DNA of 64,000 bases, from positions 1 to 64,000 of the forward strand of contig CANOKL010000014.1 in the NCBI GenBank assembly GCA_947566645.1, in the 5' to 3' direction. Each line of letters starts with the position of its first letter. Positions within the stretch are counted from its first letter, which is position 1. Source of the stretch: an uncultured Lachnospiraceae bacterium. GTDB lineage: Bacteria; Bacillota; Clostridia; Lachnospirales; Lachnospiraceae. The notes beneath the pieces are model-generated. The model did no database searches, was not told the origin of the DNA, and saw only the letters and a program-made list of their open reading frames with translations. Positions 16,185-25,598 of the stretch are shown piece by piece. The position numbers and the translations under genes are program-made.

Positions 16185-18524
16185 ATGCTGGACGCAAGAA
16201 AAAACTGGATTAGACTGAAAAACGATATGGTAAAAGATAGGCCGATGCGAATGCTTTTCCGCAGGACATTTTACTTTGACGAGTTGCCAGAAGCAGCCAA
16301 GCTTATGGTTTCAGCGGATTCCAGATATAAGATGTATGTGAATGGCCAGTTTGTTGAGGCTGGTCCATGTAAAGGAGACAGTGAAGTCTGGTATTATGAC
16401 ACTTTGGAACTGGTTTCTTATCTGCGGACCGGAAAAAATGTAATCGCTGTGGAAGTGCTTGCATTCCCGCATGAACATGGGAATGGCAGTTTTAGCATTT
16501 TCCGTACAGGGCATCCAGGGCTGTTTGTATCGGGAAAAGCCGAAAGCCGTCATATTGCGATTGATTTGTCTACGGATGAACAGTGGAAGGGACAAATAGA
16601 CCCTGGTTTTTCCATTATCAAAGAATCAGATCTTTTTGCACCTCTGCAGATGATAGAGGAAAGAAAGGCATATCCGGAATTGATTCAATGGAATCTGGCA
16701 GATTATGATGATTCATTATGGGAAAATGCAGTTTATGATACAAAGCTTAGTGCTGAATTTAGTCCCGGTAACTTAAGTGAGCGCATGATACCGTTTCTTT
16801 ATCGAGAAAATAAGCGGTTCATAGATGTCAGGGCGATTCAGGTAAAAGCTGAAAAAAATGAGCTGGATGCATTTTTAGAAGGCAGTCACCCGGTTACTAT
16901 TGAGAAAGAACAGAAAATGATTTTGGAACTTAATGCCGGCGAGGAAGAGACGGGATATCTGCATTTTAGGATAGCGGGAGGAAAGGGAAGCACTGTAAAG
17001 ATTCTTACTTCTGAAGGATATGTACAGGAGGGATTTCAGGGAGATCTTAAGAATCCTTTTAAAAAAGACCGGCTTGATACGGAGTGCGGACATCTTCATG
17101 GATTTACAGACACTTATTATCCTGCGGGAAATGGAACCCATGACAAACCAGAGGAATATGCACCGTTTTGGTTTCGGACTTTCCGTTTTGTACGTTTGGA
17201 AGTGGAGACAAAGGATGAGCCAATGACACTATTGTCTTTTGACTATGAGGAGACAGGATATCCGCTGGAGGTAAAGACAAAGGCGGGGGCAGACGATCCG
17301 GATTTTGATGCGATATGGGATATCTCTGAACGGTCACTTAGAAGATGTATGCATGAAACTTATGAAGACTGTCCGTTTTATGAGCAGCTGCAGTACGTGA
17401 TGGATTCCAGAACACAGATTCTCTATACATATGCTGTTTCGGGAGATGACAGGCTTGCCAGAAAATGTATGGATGATTTTCGGCGTTCGCAACGATATGA
17501 TGGCCTGACGAATTCCAGCCATCCAAATTATGAATCAAATGTAATTCCCGGCTTTTCTATTTACTATATCCTTATGGTGTATGACCATATGATGTATTTT
17601 GGGGATAAAGAATTTCTCAGGGAACATCTGCCGCATATTGATCGGGTACTTGGCTTTTTCCGCAAACATTTGACGAAACATGGGTATGTGGATAAAATCG
17701 GCGGACTGAATGGGCGCGCAAGATTCTGGTCCTTTATTGACTGGGCTGTGGAATGGAATCAGACATCAGGAATTCCGCCTGCAACATTGCAGGGACCGAT
17801 CACAATGGAAAGCCTTTTGTATATTTACGGACTTCAGTCCGCAGCAGAAATTGCCGAATATCTTGGCTTTAAAGATTTGGCTGATAACTATGAGCTAGAA
17901 GCGGAAAATGTGAGGAAAGCCGTGCAGAAGTTCATGATGGGAAGGAAAGGTATGCTGGCAGACGGACCCGGAATTGAAGATTATTCACAGCACGTCCAGG
18001 TATTTGCTATCCTGACAGATACGGTCAGCCGGGAGGAAGGAAGAAAAGCACTCCTTGAAACTATGGAGAAAAAGGAAGAGTATCCGCAGTGTTCTGTTGC
18101 TATGGCATTTTATCTGTTCCGGGCACTTGAGAAAACAGGGCTGTACGAATACACACGGGAATATTGGGGAATCTGGAGACGGATGCTTGCAAAACACAGC
18201 ACTACTTGTATTGAAGATGAGGTTCAGGAGCGTTCGGATTGTCATGCATGGGGAGCTTTGATTTTGTATGAGTTGCCGTCAGTTATCTTGGGAGTCAGGC
18301 CTGCAGAACCCGGATATCAGTCGGTGATGATAAATCCGCAGCCAGGGTATCTAAAGGAAGCGAAAGGAGACATCATTACACCGATGGGCATAATCCATGT
18401 GCAGTGGGCAAAAGATGAGAATGATAAGCTTCGACTTGAATATGACGCGCCAGATGAAGTGACGGTCGTGGTAAAGGAATTAGAGAATAATTCAAATGAA
18501 GGAGAAATGGAGGATACAAAATGA
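16185..18524 (+). CDS. GH78-type alpha-L-rhamnosidase-like enzyme
   Basis: 779 residues without a signal peptide, so intracellular. The N-terminal beta domain (about 1-170) has the SADSRYKMYVNGQFV and GKNVIAVEV pattern of rhamnosidase N-domains. An (alpha/alpha)6 catalytic barrel occupies about 365-690: SLRRCMHETYEDCPFYEQ contains the DCP-E signature region of GH78, followed by W-rich WSFIDWAVEWNQTSG and by QERSDCHAWGALILYELPSVILGV. The C-terminal beta-sandwich has VMINPQPGYLKEAKGDIITPMG. It would release terminal rhamnose or a similar deoxysugar from small glycosides. It overlaps the symporter gene by 4 bases, indicating uptake followed by hydrolysis. Strong AGGAGAG site upstream. Exact substrate unknown. 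Confidence 0.8.
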   Translation: MLDARKNWIRLKNDMVKDRPMRMLFRRTFYFDELPEAAKLMVSADSRYKMYVNGQFVEAGPCKGDSEVWYYDTLELVSYLRTGKNVIAVEVLAFPHEHGNGSFSIFRTGHPGLFVSGKAESRHIAIDLSTDEQWKGQIDPGFSIIKESDLFAPLQMIEERKAYPELIQWNLADYDDSLWENAVYDTKLSAEFSPGNLSERMIPFLYRENKRFIDVRAIQVKAEKNELDAFLEGSHPVTIEKEQKMILELNAGEEETGYLHFRIAGGKGSTVKILTSEGYVQEGFQGDLKNPFKKDRLDTECGHLHGFTDTYYPAGNGTHDKPEEYAPFWFRTFRFVRLEVETKDEPMTLLSFDYEETGYPLEVKTKAGADDPDFDAIWDISERSLRRCMHETYEDCPFYEQLQYVMDSRTQILYTYAVSGDDRLARKCMDDFRRSQRYDGLTNSSHPNYESNVIPGFSIYYILMVYDHMMYFGDKEFLREHLPHIDRVLGFFRKHLTKHGYVDKIGGLNGRARFWSFIDWAVEWNQTSGIPPATLQGPITMESLLYIYGLQSAAEIAEYLGFKDLADNYELEAENVRKAVQKFMMGRKGMLADGPGIEDYSQHVQVFAILTDTVSREEGRKALLETMEKKEEYPQCSVAMAFYLFRALEKTGLYEYTREYWGIWRRMLAKHSTTCIEDEVQERSDCHAWGALILYELPSVILGVRPAEPGYQSVMINPQPGYLKEAKGDIITPMGIIHVQWAKDENDKLRLEYDAPDEVTVVVKELENNSNEGEMEDTK

Positions 18525-19927
18525 AACAGACAATAAAAAATAAAATGTCTATGATGCGGATTGTTGGCTATGGAAGTGGCTGCCTTGGGGCAAATCTAAT
18601 GAACAATACAGTTTCATCATTTATCAGTTTCTATTATACGGAAGTAGCAGGGCTTCCCATCGCGGCAGTAGGGATTATTCTTCTGGCGTGCCGTCTCCTG
18701 GACGGGGCATCTGACTTGGTTATGGGTGCAATTGTGGAACGTACATATACGAAAGAGGGAAAAGCACGTCCATGGGTGAAACGTATGGCGATTCCGTTTG
18801 GGTTATCCATATTTTTAATGTTTTTTTCACCGTCCTTTGGCATGACAGGAAAAATTATTTGGGCAGTCTGCACTTATATCGCGGGTATTGCAATTATTTA
18901 TACTGCAATCATGGTTCCATATAATACGTTGTCCGCAGTGTCTACAGAGGATGTAGATGAGAGAACAAAACTTGTTACCGCAAGAAATATGTTTGGGTTT
19001 GTTGGACCGCTAGTAATTGGTGCAATCTCTATGCCAATTGTAAACTTCTTAGGCGCAGGGCAGTTGGCATGGTCAGTATTGACCGGAATTTACGGAATCC
19101 TTGGCACACTCTGTTATCTGTGGGTATATTTCAGTGTAAAAGAAGTCGGCGCAGAGGAACGATATGAGGAATATCTGGAGAGAAAGAATAAGAAACAGGC
19201 TGTGACAGAAAAGAAGGGGCAAAGGAATCTGCTGGATGACCTTAAAGCTCTTATTCAGAATAAATACTGGCTTATTGTATTGTTCATACAGTTAGTAATT
19301 TTCTTCAATTATGGTGTAAAAGCAGGATATCAGACTTATTATACAAAATATGCCCTTGGGGATACAAACTTTTATTCCTTCCTGTCATCCTGCGGCATGA
19401 TTCCCAATATTGCGATATGCTTTATGATTCCTTGGCTTTCCAGAAAGTTTGGGAAGAGAAGAATCTCTGTTATTGGCTGCTTTCTTGCCATCTTAGGAGG
19501 CATTGTCATGGCATTCAATCCGGTAAACCGGACGCTGATTCTGATATCTACTCTTTTGAATTGTGCCGGTATGGCACCAATCTGCAACTGTGCATTTGCC
19601 ATGCTTGGGGATACGGCGATCTACAGTGAGTGGAAGTCTGGCGTCAGAAATGAAGGGCTGCTGTTTTCAGCGGAGTCCTTTGCGGAAAAAGTGGGCGGGG
19701 CGCTTGGCGGCGCCGCAGTAGCTTTTGCACTGAGTCTTGGTGGATTTGTGGGAAATGCAGCGGTACAGACAGAATCAGCTATGGCTGTTATGACAGGTCT
19801 TATGGTGTGGTTCCCGGTAGCTGTAGCTGTAATCTGTATTTTAGCCCTAATTTTCTACGATCTGGACGGAAAGTATGATACACTTTTTGCAGAGGTTATG
19901 GAAAGACGTAAAAAATCTGAAGAATAA
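18521..19927 (+). CDS. GPH-family sugar:cation symporter (MFS)
   Basis: 468 residues with about 12 hydrophobic segments. GYGSGCLGANLMNNTVSSFISFYYTEVAGL at the N-terminus and LLDGASDLVMGAIVERTYTKEGKARPWV are hallmarks of the glycoside-pentoside-hexuronide:cation symporter family (MelB, XynP type); the second stretch holds the conserved Asp residues used for cation binding. The central loop (about 205-235) is charged. It is coupled to the GH78 gene by an ATGA overlap, so it most likely imports the rhamnoside or a small oligosaccharide used by that enzyme. The coupled cation (Na+ or H+) cannot be told from sequence. Confidence 0.85.
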   Translation: MKQTIKNKMSMMRIVGYGSGCLGANLMNNTVSSFISFYYTEVAGLPIAAVGIILLACRLLDGASDLVMGAIVERTYTKEGKARPWVKRMAIPFGLSIFLMFFSPSFGMTGKIIWAVCTYIAGIAIIYTAIMVPYNTLSAVSTEDVDERTKLVTARNMFGFVGPLVIGAISMPIVNFLGAGQLAWSVLTGIYGILGTLCYLWVYFSVKEVGAEERYEEYLERKNKKQAVTEKKGQRNLLDDLKALIQNKYWLIVLFIQLVIFFNYGVKAGYQTYYTKYALGDTNFYSFLSSCGMIPNIAICFMIPWLSRKFGKRRISVIGCFLAILGGIVMAFNPVNRTLILISTLLNCAGMAPICNCAFAMLGDTAIYSEWKSGVRNEGLLFSAESFAEKVGGALGGAAVAFALSLGGFVGNAAVQTESAMAVMTGLMVWFPVAVAVICILALIFYDLDGKYDTLFAEVMERRKKSEE

Positions 19928-20051
19928 AAAATCGGCTGTTTTATACAAAAAATGAAATTATATTTTGGTAATTAACACATTTTTTAGTGGTGTCACAAAA
20001 TATAATAAATTTATATGACAATGTGATTTTTGTGAAATAGTAATATATGTT

Positions 20052-20087
20052 GGGCACATCGCTTTATTTACAGGTGGGTGCCCTTTT
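20052..20087 (+). terminator. Intrinsic terminator after the GH78-symporter operon
   Basis: GGGCAC pairs with GTGCCC, followed by TTTTA. A second weaker hairpin (GCAG/CTGC followed by TTTTTC) lies at about 20129-20149. Confidence 0.6.
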
Positions 20088-20205
20088 ACTATAATTTAAT
20101 CAGCTTGAGTGGTAGTGTAAGAAAAGAGCAGGCCCGGGCTGCTTTTTCCTACTGTAACCGTATATTCAAACTAAAAAATAAAATATCATACAAAGGAGTG
20201 GAGTT

Positions 20206-21525
20206 ATGAGAAAATTATCCCGTATGACAGCAGCAACTATAGTATTAGTTTTATTGTTGTCGCTTATAGGGTGCAGTAGTTCAGCAGACAAAAAGACTCA
20301 TCTCACTTTTCAAATATGGGATGTCTATCAGCGTCCTGGTATGCAGGCTATGTGTGATGCCTATACGGCTAAACATCCAGATGTAGTAATTGATGTACAG
20401 GCTACCAGTTGGAGTGAATACTGGACAAAACTGGAGGCATCTGCTGAAAGTAATACTATGCCAGATATTTTCTGGATGCATACCAATCAGTTGCTGTACT
20501 ACGCCGATTTTGGTATGTTGGCAGATGTAACGGATCTTTATGACGATGTAGATCCTAATTACTATGAAGAACATTTTACTGAGATTTCCCGTAGCAATGC
20601 TAGCGGCAGCGATGGCCGTCTCTACGGCGTACCTAAGGACAAGGATAATGGTCTGTTGGTGTATAATAAAGAAATGTTTGATGCTGCCGATGTTTCTTAT
20701 CCTACAGATGACTGGACTTGGGAAGATTTGGCGGATGCGTCTCAAAAGATTCATGACAAGACCGGAAAATATGGTTTTATGGCCTATAACGATGACCAGT
20801 TGGGTTACTGGTGCTTTGCCTATCAGGCAGGTGGACATATACTTACCGCTGACCGTACCAAGGCCGGCTATACCAATCCAGGAACTGTTAAGGGTATGGA
20901 GTTTTATGTGAACATGCAGAAAGAGGATTGGTGCCCTGGTCAGACCTATTTTGCTGAAACTGCGCCAGGAACTGCTTTCTTCTCGGAAGAAGGAGCTATG
21001 TATCTGGAGGGTAACTGGAATTTGCCGCAGTTAATGGAAAACTACCCTGAGATGCGGGGCAAGTGGGATTTGGCAAAGTTACCTAAATGTGCAGATCCCA
21101 TTGAGGATGATGAAAGCCTTGATCAGGATGGAAGGGCCACAATATCCAACGGCTTGTGCTATTCCACAGCCGCGCATGGCAAAAAACGTGATATTGCACT
21201 GGATGTCATTAAATATTTCGGCACGGAGGAAGCTCAGCGTATTCAGGGAGAAAATGGAGCTGCGATACCTGCTTATATCGGCTGTGAGGAATCTTGGCGG
21301 GCTGCATTTGATCCTTATGATGAGAAACTGAATCTGGATATTATTTTCGAGCAGTTCGATTATGCTGTACAAGCAATTTATAACTCAGCCAGTCCTAAGT
21401 GGAAGAGCCTAGTGTTGGATGAATTAACGAATGTCTATGCGGGTAAACAGGATCTAATGACTGGACTGGAGAATATGGAACGTATTGTTAACACGGAAAC
21501 TGCCAAGAAATTGGCGGATCAGTGA
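20206..21525 (+). CDS. ABC sugar-binding lipoprotein (family 1)
   Basis: 439 residues. The N-terminal signal ends in the lipobox LIGC (Cys about 23), followed by a Ser-rich linker, so it is an extracellular lipoprotein anchored to the membrane. The fold-defining segments include LTFQIWDVYQRPGMQAMCDAY near the start, PDIFWMHTNQ, and AFFSEEGAMYLEGNWNLPQL, as in MalE/MsmE-type binding proteins. Its neighbours are two permeases and a GH36 alpha-galactosidase, pointing to alpha-galactosides such as melibiose or raffinose. No ATPase gene is nearby, so a shared MsmK-type ATPase elsewhere would be required. Confidence 0.9.
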   Translation: MRKLSRMTAATIVLVLLLSLIGCSSSADKKTHLTFQIWDVYQRPGMQAMCDAYTAKHPDVVIDVQATSWSEYWTKLEASAESNTMPDIFWMHTNQLLYYADFGMLADVTDLYDDVDPNYYEEHFTEISRSNASGSDGRLYGVPKDKDNGLLVYNKEMFDAADVSYPTDDWTWEDLADASQKIHDKTGKYGFMAYNDDQLGYWCFAYQAGGHILTADRTKAGYTNPGTVKGMEFYVNMQKEDWCPGQTYFAETAPGTAFFSEEGAMYLEGNWNLPQLMENYPEMRGKWDLAKLPKCADPIEDDESLDQDGRATISNGLCYSTAAHGKKRDIALDVIKYFGTEEAQRIQGENGAAIPAYIGCEESWRAAFDPYDEKLNLDIIFEQFDYAVQAIYNSASPKWKSLVLDELTNVYAGKQDLMTGLENMERIVNTETAKKLADQ

Positions 21526-21539
21526 GAGGAGGGATTGTA

Positions 21540-22427
21540 GTGAATAAAAAATTATCTGCCGCTGCAAAGAGGGAGGAGAGATGGGGCTGGTTCATGATAG
21601 CGCCAACTATCATCGGCTTGGTTGTTCTAAATCTTTGGCCGTTTGTACAGACACTGTATTCCAGTTTCTGTGAACATTTGGGTTTCGGACATTATAAGTT
21701 TATCGGTTTACAGAACTATAAGGATATGTTTGGAAATACGGAGTTTTGGAAAGCCACCTGGAACACGGTATATTTTTGTATCTTGACTGTGCCGGTAGGT
21801 ATAGCCCTCGCCTTGTTGGTAGCCCTGCTCCTTAATGCACATGTGAAGTTCAAAGGTGGCTTTCGTACCATCTTCTTCCTGCCCCTGGTTTGTGCCCCTG
21901 CGGCGATTGCCATGGTATGGCGCTGGATCTTCAACACAGAGTACGGTATTTTAAATCAGATACTGGGCGGAAAAATTCAATGGATTACTGATCCCAAAAC
22001 AGCTGTGCTGGCTGTTGCCATTGTGTCAGTTTGGAGTAGCATAGGTTATGATGCTGTTCTCTTGCTTGCCGGATTGCAGAATATCCCTGGGACACTTTAT
22101 GAGGCCAGCGGCTTGGACGGTGCAGGTAAGGTTCGGCAGTTCTTTTCTATTACCCTGCCTATGGTCTCGCCGACCCTGTTTTCTGTTCTAATCATGCGTT
22201 TGATGGCATCCATGAAAATTTATGACCTAATTTACATGATGGCGGACGAGACGAATCCGGCGCTGACCGATATGCAGAGCCTGATGTACCTGTTCTATCG
22301 TTCCTCTTTCGTAGCAGGAGACCGCGGTTATGGTTCTGCTATCGTTATCTGGACGGTTGGCTTGATTCTTCTTGTGACTCTTGTACAATTTCAAGGGCAG
22401 AAGAAGTGGGTTACATACGATGTTTAA
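21540..22427 (+). CDS. ABC sugar permease, MalF/UgpA type
   Basis: About 295 residues from GTG 21540, preferred over GTG 21522 because GAGAGGAGGG lies just upstream of the former. Six membrane segments can be seen, with the first at about WGWFMIAPTIIGLVVLNLWPF. The EAA loop that docks the ATPase is present: YEASGLDGAGKVRQFFSITLPM. With the next gene it forms the heteromeric channel of the importer. It follows the binding-protein gene by 14 bases. Confidence 0.9.
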   Translation: MNKKLSAAAKREERWGWFMIAPTIIGLVVLNLWPFVQTLYSSFCEHLGFGHYKFIGLQNYKDMFGNTEFWKATWNTVYFCILTVPVGIALALLVALLLNAHVKFKGGFRTIFFLPLVCAPAAIAMVWRWIFNTEYGILNQILGGKIQWITDPKTAVLAVAIVSVWSSIGYDAVLLLAGLQNIPGTLYEASGLDGAGKVRQFFSITLPMVSPTLFSVLIMRLMASMKIYDLIYMMADETNPALTDMQSLMYLFYRSSFVAGDRGYGSAIVIWTVGLILLVTLVQFQGQKKWVTYDV

Positions 22428-22439
22428 GGAGGTATTGCA

Positions 22440-23276
22440 ATGAAAAAATCTTTGAGACGCTCCTACATGATGAATAAACTGCTTACATATTTTTTCTTGA
22501 TTTTAGGCGCGGTCATTATGATCTTTCCTTTTGTGTGGATGATCCTTACCAGTTTCAAGACGGTTCCTGAGAGTATGCAGATTCCACCAGATATTTTACC
22601 AAAACAAGTCAATCTGGATAATTTTAAAGAGGCTATTGCCAGTCTGCCTTTTGGAAATTTATATCTGAACACGATACTGATGGTATTTTTCCGTGTGATC
22701 TGTGCTGTTGTGTTTAGCTCTATGGCAGGCTATGCATTTGCAAAACTGAAATTCAGAGGCAAGAAGCTGCTTTTTGGCATTGTACTTGTACAGATGTCTC
22801 TGCCAAGTCAGATTTTTATTATCCCACAGTATCAGATGGTTGCCAAGATGGGGATGGCTAATACAATCTTCGCTTTAGTTTTCCCAGGTTTGGTCAGCGC
22901 TTTTGGTGTATTTTTCCTGCGTCAGGCATATATGAGTATCCCGGATGAAGTAGGAGAAGCTGCCTATCTGGATGGATGTAATCAGTGGCAGACATTTTAT
23001 AAGATTATGTTTCCGCTGACGGGAACCTCCGTAGCAGCTTTGACCATCTTTACTGCTGTTTTCGCATACGGTGACCTGATGTGGCCGTTGGTTGTTAATT
23101 CAGATCTGAAGATGATGACATTATCTTCTGGTCTTTCCACTTTGCGTGGTCAGTTTACTACCAACTTCCCTGTGCTGATGGCCGGTTCTCTGCTGGCTAT
23201 GTTGCCGATGGTAGTACTATACCTGATTTTCCAGCGACAATTTGTGGAAGGAATCGCCGGCACTGGTGGGAAATAA
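22440..23276 (+). CDS. ABC sugar permease, MalG/UgpE type
   Basis: 278 residues and six predicted membrane segments, beginning LLTYFFLILGAVIMIFPFVWMILTSFK. The EAA motif EAAYLDGCNQWQTFYKIMFPL contacts the ATPase. AAGGAGG lies 7 bases before the start, which is 12 bases after the previous gene. It partners with the upstream permease. The downstream terminator with the alpha-galactosidase beyond suggests lower or separate expression of the enzyme. Confidence 0.9.
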   Translation: MKKSLRRSYMMNKLLTYFFLILGAVIMIFPFVWMILTSFKTVPESMQIPPDILPKQVNLDNFKEAIASLPFGNLYLNTILMVFFRVICAVVFSSMAGYAFAKLKFRGKKLLFGIVLVQMSLPSQIFIIPQYQMVAKMGMANTIFALVFPGLVSAFGVFFLRQAYMSIPDEVGEAAYLDGCNQWQTFYKIMFPLTGTSVAALTIFTAVFAYGDLMWPLVVNSDLKMMTLSSGLSTLRGQFTTNFPVLMAGSLLAMLPMVVLYLIFQRQFVEGIAGTGGK

Positions 23277-23283
23277 GCGATCG

Positions 23284-23321
23284 AACAGTCTCGGCATAAG
23301 CTGTCGGGACTGTTTGTTTAA
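23284..23321 (+). terminator. Hairpin between permease and alpha-galactosidase genes
   Basis: AACAGTC and GACTGTT form the outer stem with additional inner pairing, followed by TGTTTA. It is probably a partial terminator. Confidence 0.5.
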
Positions 23322-23344
23322 ATGATATACAAGGGGGTATCTCT

Positions 23345-25537
23345 ATGATTGTACTTGACCAAGAAAACAGAATTTTTACGCTGCATACTCAAAATACTAC
23401 ATATCAGATGAAAGTTGACCAATATAATGTACTTCTGCATACTTACTATGGAGCAAAGATTGATAACTTTGACCTGTCCGCTTTGATTCAGTGCGGTGAT
23501 CGCAGTTTTACTCCAAATCCCAGTGAGGCAGGGAGTAACCGGAATTATTCATTGGATGTCATGCCGCAGGAATATTCAACCTGTGGCGTGGGTGATTTCC
23601 GTTTGCCCTCTATTGAATTGGAACTGGCAAACGGCAGCCGTACAGCGGATATGCGCTATGAGGGATTCCGTTTGGAAAAGGGTAAATACACTCTAGAGGA
23701 TTTGCCTGGTTTTTACAGCAGTGAAGATGAAGCAGAAACACTGGTAATTATATTGAAGGATGCTGCTGCTCAGGTAATGATGGAACTGTATTACAGTGTA
23801 TTTGAGGCTTACGATCTTATTACCCGGACTGTTCGGGTAGTTAATCAAGGGACAGAAGAGATCCGTTTATGCCGTTGTGCTTCCCTCTGTCTGGATTTTC
23901 TTCAGTCTGATATGGATTTTATCACCTTCAACGCCTGTCATCTGATGGAGAGGTACATGGATCGGGGACCATTGCGGTCGGGAATACAGAGCGTGGGTAG
24001 CGTGCGCGGGATATCCAGCCATCAGCATAACCCCTTTGTAATCTTGTGTGACCGTTGTGCCGATGAAGAAACTGGTATGTGTTACGGTGCTATGCTTTTG
24101 TACAGCGGTAATTTTGAAGCGGCTGTGGAGTGCAGCCAATATGAGAACAGCCGTCTGATTATGGGGATTCATCCGTATCATTTTTGTTGGACACTGGCAG
24201 AGGGGCAGGTATTTACTGCTCCGGAGGCGGCAATAATCTGTTCACCTAATGGCTTTGGGCAAATGAGCCGACAATACCATAAAGCCATCCGCAAGCATCT
24301 CCTTCGGGATCCTTACACTGGCAAACGAAAGCCGGTTCTGGTGAACAATTGGGAAGCCACCTATTTTGATTTTACTGCTGACAGGCTGGCCGACATTGCC
24401 GGGGAGGCTGCGACTTTGGGAGTCGAGTTGTTTGTCATGGATGATGGCTGGTTTGGATCACGGAACAATGATAACTGTAGTTTGGGTGATTGGCAGGTGA
24501 ATTTAGATAAGCTGCCTGGAGGATTGGAGGATTTGGTCTCACGAATCAAGAATATGGGAATGAAATTCGGTATTTGGATGGAGCCGGAAATGGTCAATGA
24601 AGACAGTAATCTTTATCGTGCCCATCCGGATTGGGTATTACAAGTTCCAGGCCGTGCCCCTTCCCGGGGCAGAGGACAGCTGGTATTAGATTTTTCCCGC
24701 AAGGATGTTCGGGATTATATCTATGATCAGATGAAAGCAGTGCTGTCCTGCGCCGATATTTCTTACCTTAAGTGGGATATGAACCGTAGCCTTACTGATG
24801 TCTGGTCAGCAGCTCTGCCCGCACGGTGCCAGGGAGAGGTTTATCACCGATATGTCTTGGGGGTCTATGATTTGCTGGAGCGTTTGCATAGAGATTATCC
24901 GTATATCCTTATAGAAGGCTGCTGTGGAGGAGGAGGCCGGTTTGATGGCGGCATGCTCTATTATACACCTCAGATTTGGTGCAGTGACGATACAGATGCA
25001 GTGGATCGTCTGCGTATTCAGTATGGCACATCCTTTTGTTATCCGGTCTGTACTATGGGTGCCCATGTCTCAGCAGTCCCCAATGAACAAAATGGGCGTA
25101 TCACTCCCCTAAAGACGAGGGGAATCACTGCATTGAGCGGGGCTTTTGGTTATGAAATGGATTTGGGTAAGTGTACTACAGAGGAGAAAATGGAAATCCG
25201 GCGTCAGGTGGAAAGTTATAAGACTTATTATGGCCTGCTTCATGATGGGGATTATTACCGTCTCAGCAGTCCGTTTCAGGACAGTATTTATACAGCCTGG
25301 GAGCATGTGTCCGCTGACCGGCGTGAAGCTCTGGTCAGTGTAGTGTATGACCATAATGGATCGGTGCCGCTTTTTGGCACTCTGCGGTTTAAAGGGCTAG
25401 ACCCTACATATCAATACCAGATTAACAAGACAGGTCCTTTTTACAGCGGTGAGGTTCTGATGAGGGCAGGTTATCCACTTCCTCAGATGCAAGGAGATTA
25501 TTCTGCTTTCCAGATTTACTTAAAAGCAGCAGAATAA
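23345..25537 (+). CDS. GH36 alpha-galactosidase
   Basis: 730 residues without a signal peptide, so cytoplasmic. An N-terminal beta-sandwich (1-320) is followed by the (beta/alpha)8 barrel. NNWEATYFDF and FVMDDGWFG are GH36 signatures. The nucleophile is Asp478 in YLKWDMNR and the acid/base is Asp548 in WCSDDTDA. EGCCGGGGRFDGG lines the active site. Length and residue positions agree with characterised tetrameric bacterial GH36 enzymes. It would hydrolyse melibiose, raffinose or related alpha-galactosides brought in by the upstream ABC importer. GGGGG lies before the start. Confidence 0.93.
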   Translation: MIVLDQENRIFTLHTQNTTYQMKVDQYNVLLHTYYGAKIDNFDLSALIQCGDRSFTPNPSEAGSNRNYSLDVMPQEYSTCGVGDFRLPSIELELANGSRTADMRYEGFRLEKGKYTLEDLPGFYSSEDEAETLVIILKDAAAQVMMELYYSVFEAYDLITRTVRVVNQGTEEIRLCRCASLCLDFLQSDMDFITFNACHLMERYMDRGPLRSGIQSVGSVRGISSHQHNPFVILCDRCADEETGMCYGAMLLYSGNFEAAVECSQYENSRLIMGIHPYHFCWTLAEGQVFTAPEAAIICSPNGFGQMSRQYHKAIRKHLLRDPYTGKRKPVLVNNWEATYFDFTADRLADIAGEAATLGVELFVMDDGWFGSRNNDNCSLGDWQVNLDKLPGGLEDLVSRIKNMGMKFGIWMEPEMVNEDSNLYRAHPDWVLQVPGRAPSRGRGQLVLDFSRKDVRDYIYDQMKAVLSCADISYLKWDMNRSLTDVWSAALPARCQGEVYHRYVLGVYDLLERLHRDYPYILIEGCCGGGGRFDGGMLYYTPQIWCSDDTDAVDRLRIQYGTSFCYPVCTMGAHVSAVPNEQNGRITPLKTRGITALSGAFGYEMDLGKCTTEEKMEIRRQVESYKTYYGLLHDGDYYRLSSPFQDSIYTAWEHVSADRREALVSVVYDHNGSVPLFGTLRFKGLDPTYQYQINKTGPFYSGEVLMRAGYPLPQMQGDYSAFQIYLKAAE

Positions 25538-25542
25538 TAAAA

Positions 25543-25598
25543 AATCTCACCGGAAACCTAAGGTGCTATAACACCAGATTCCGGTGGGATTCTTATTT
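25543..25598. terminator. Bidirectional terminator between GH36 and the AraC gene
   Basis: AATCTCACCGGAA pairs with TTCCGGTGGGATT (13 bp, one wobble) around a small GGTG/CACC hairpin. A-rich sequence lies on the left and TTATTTTTTATA on the right. Confidence 0.85.
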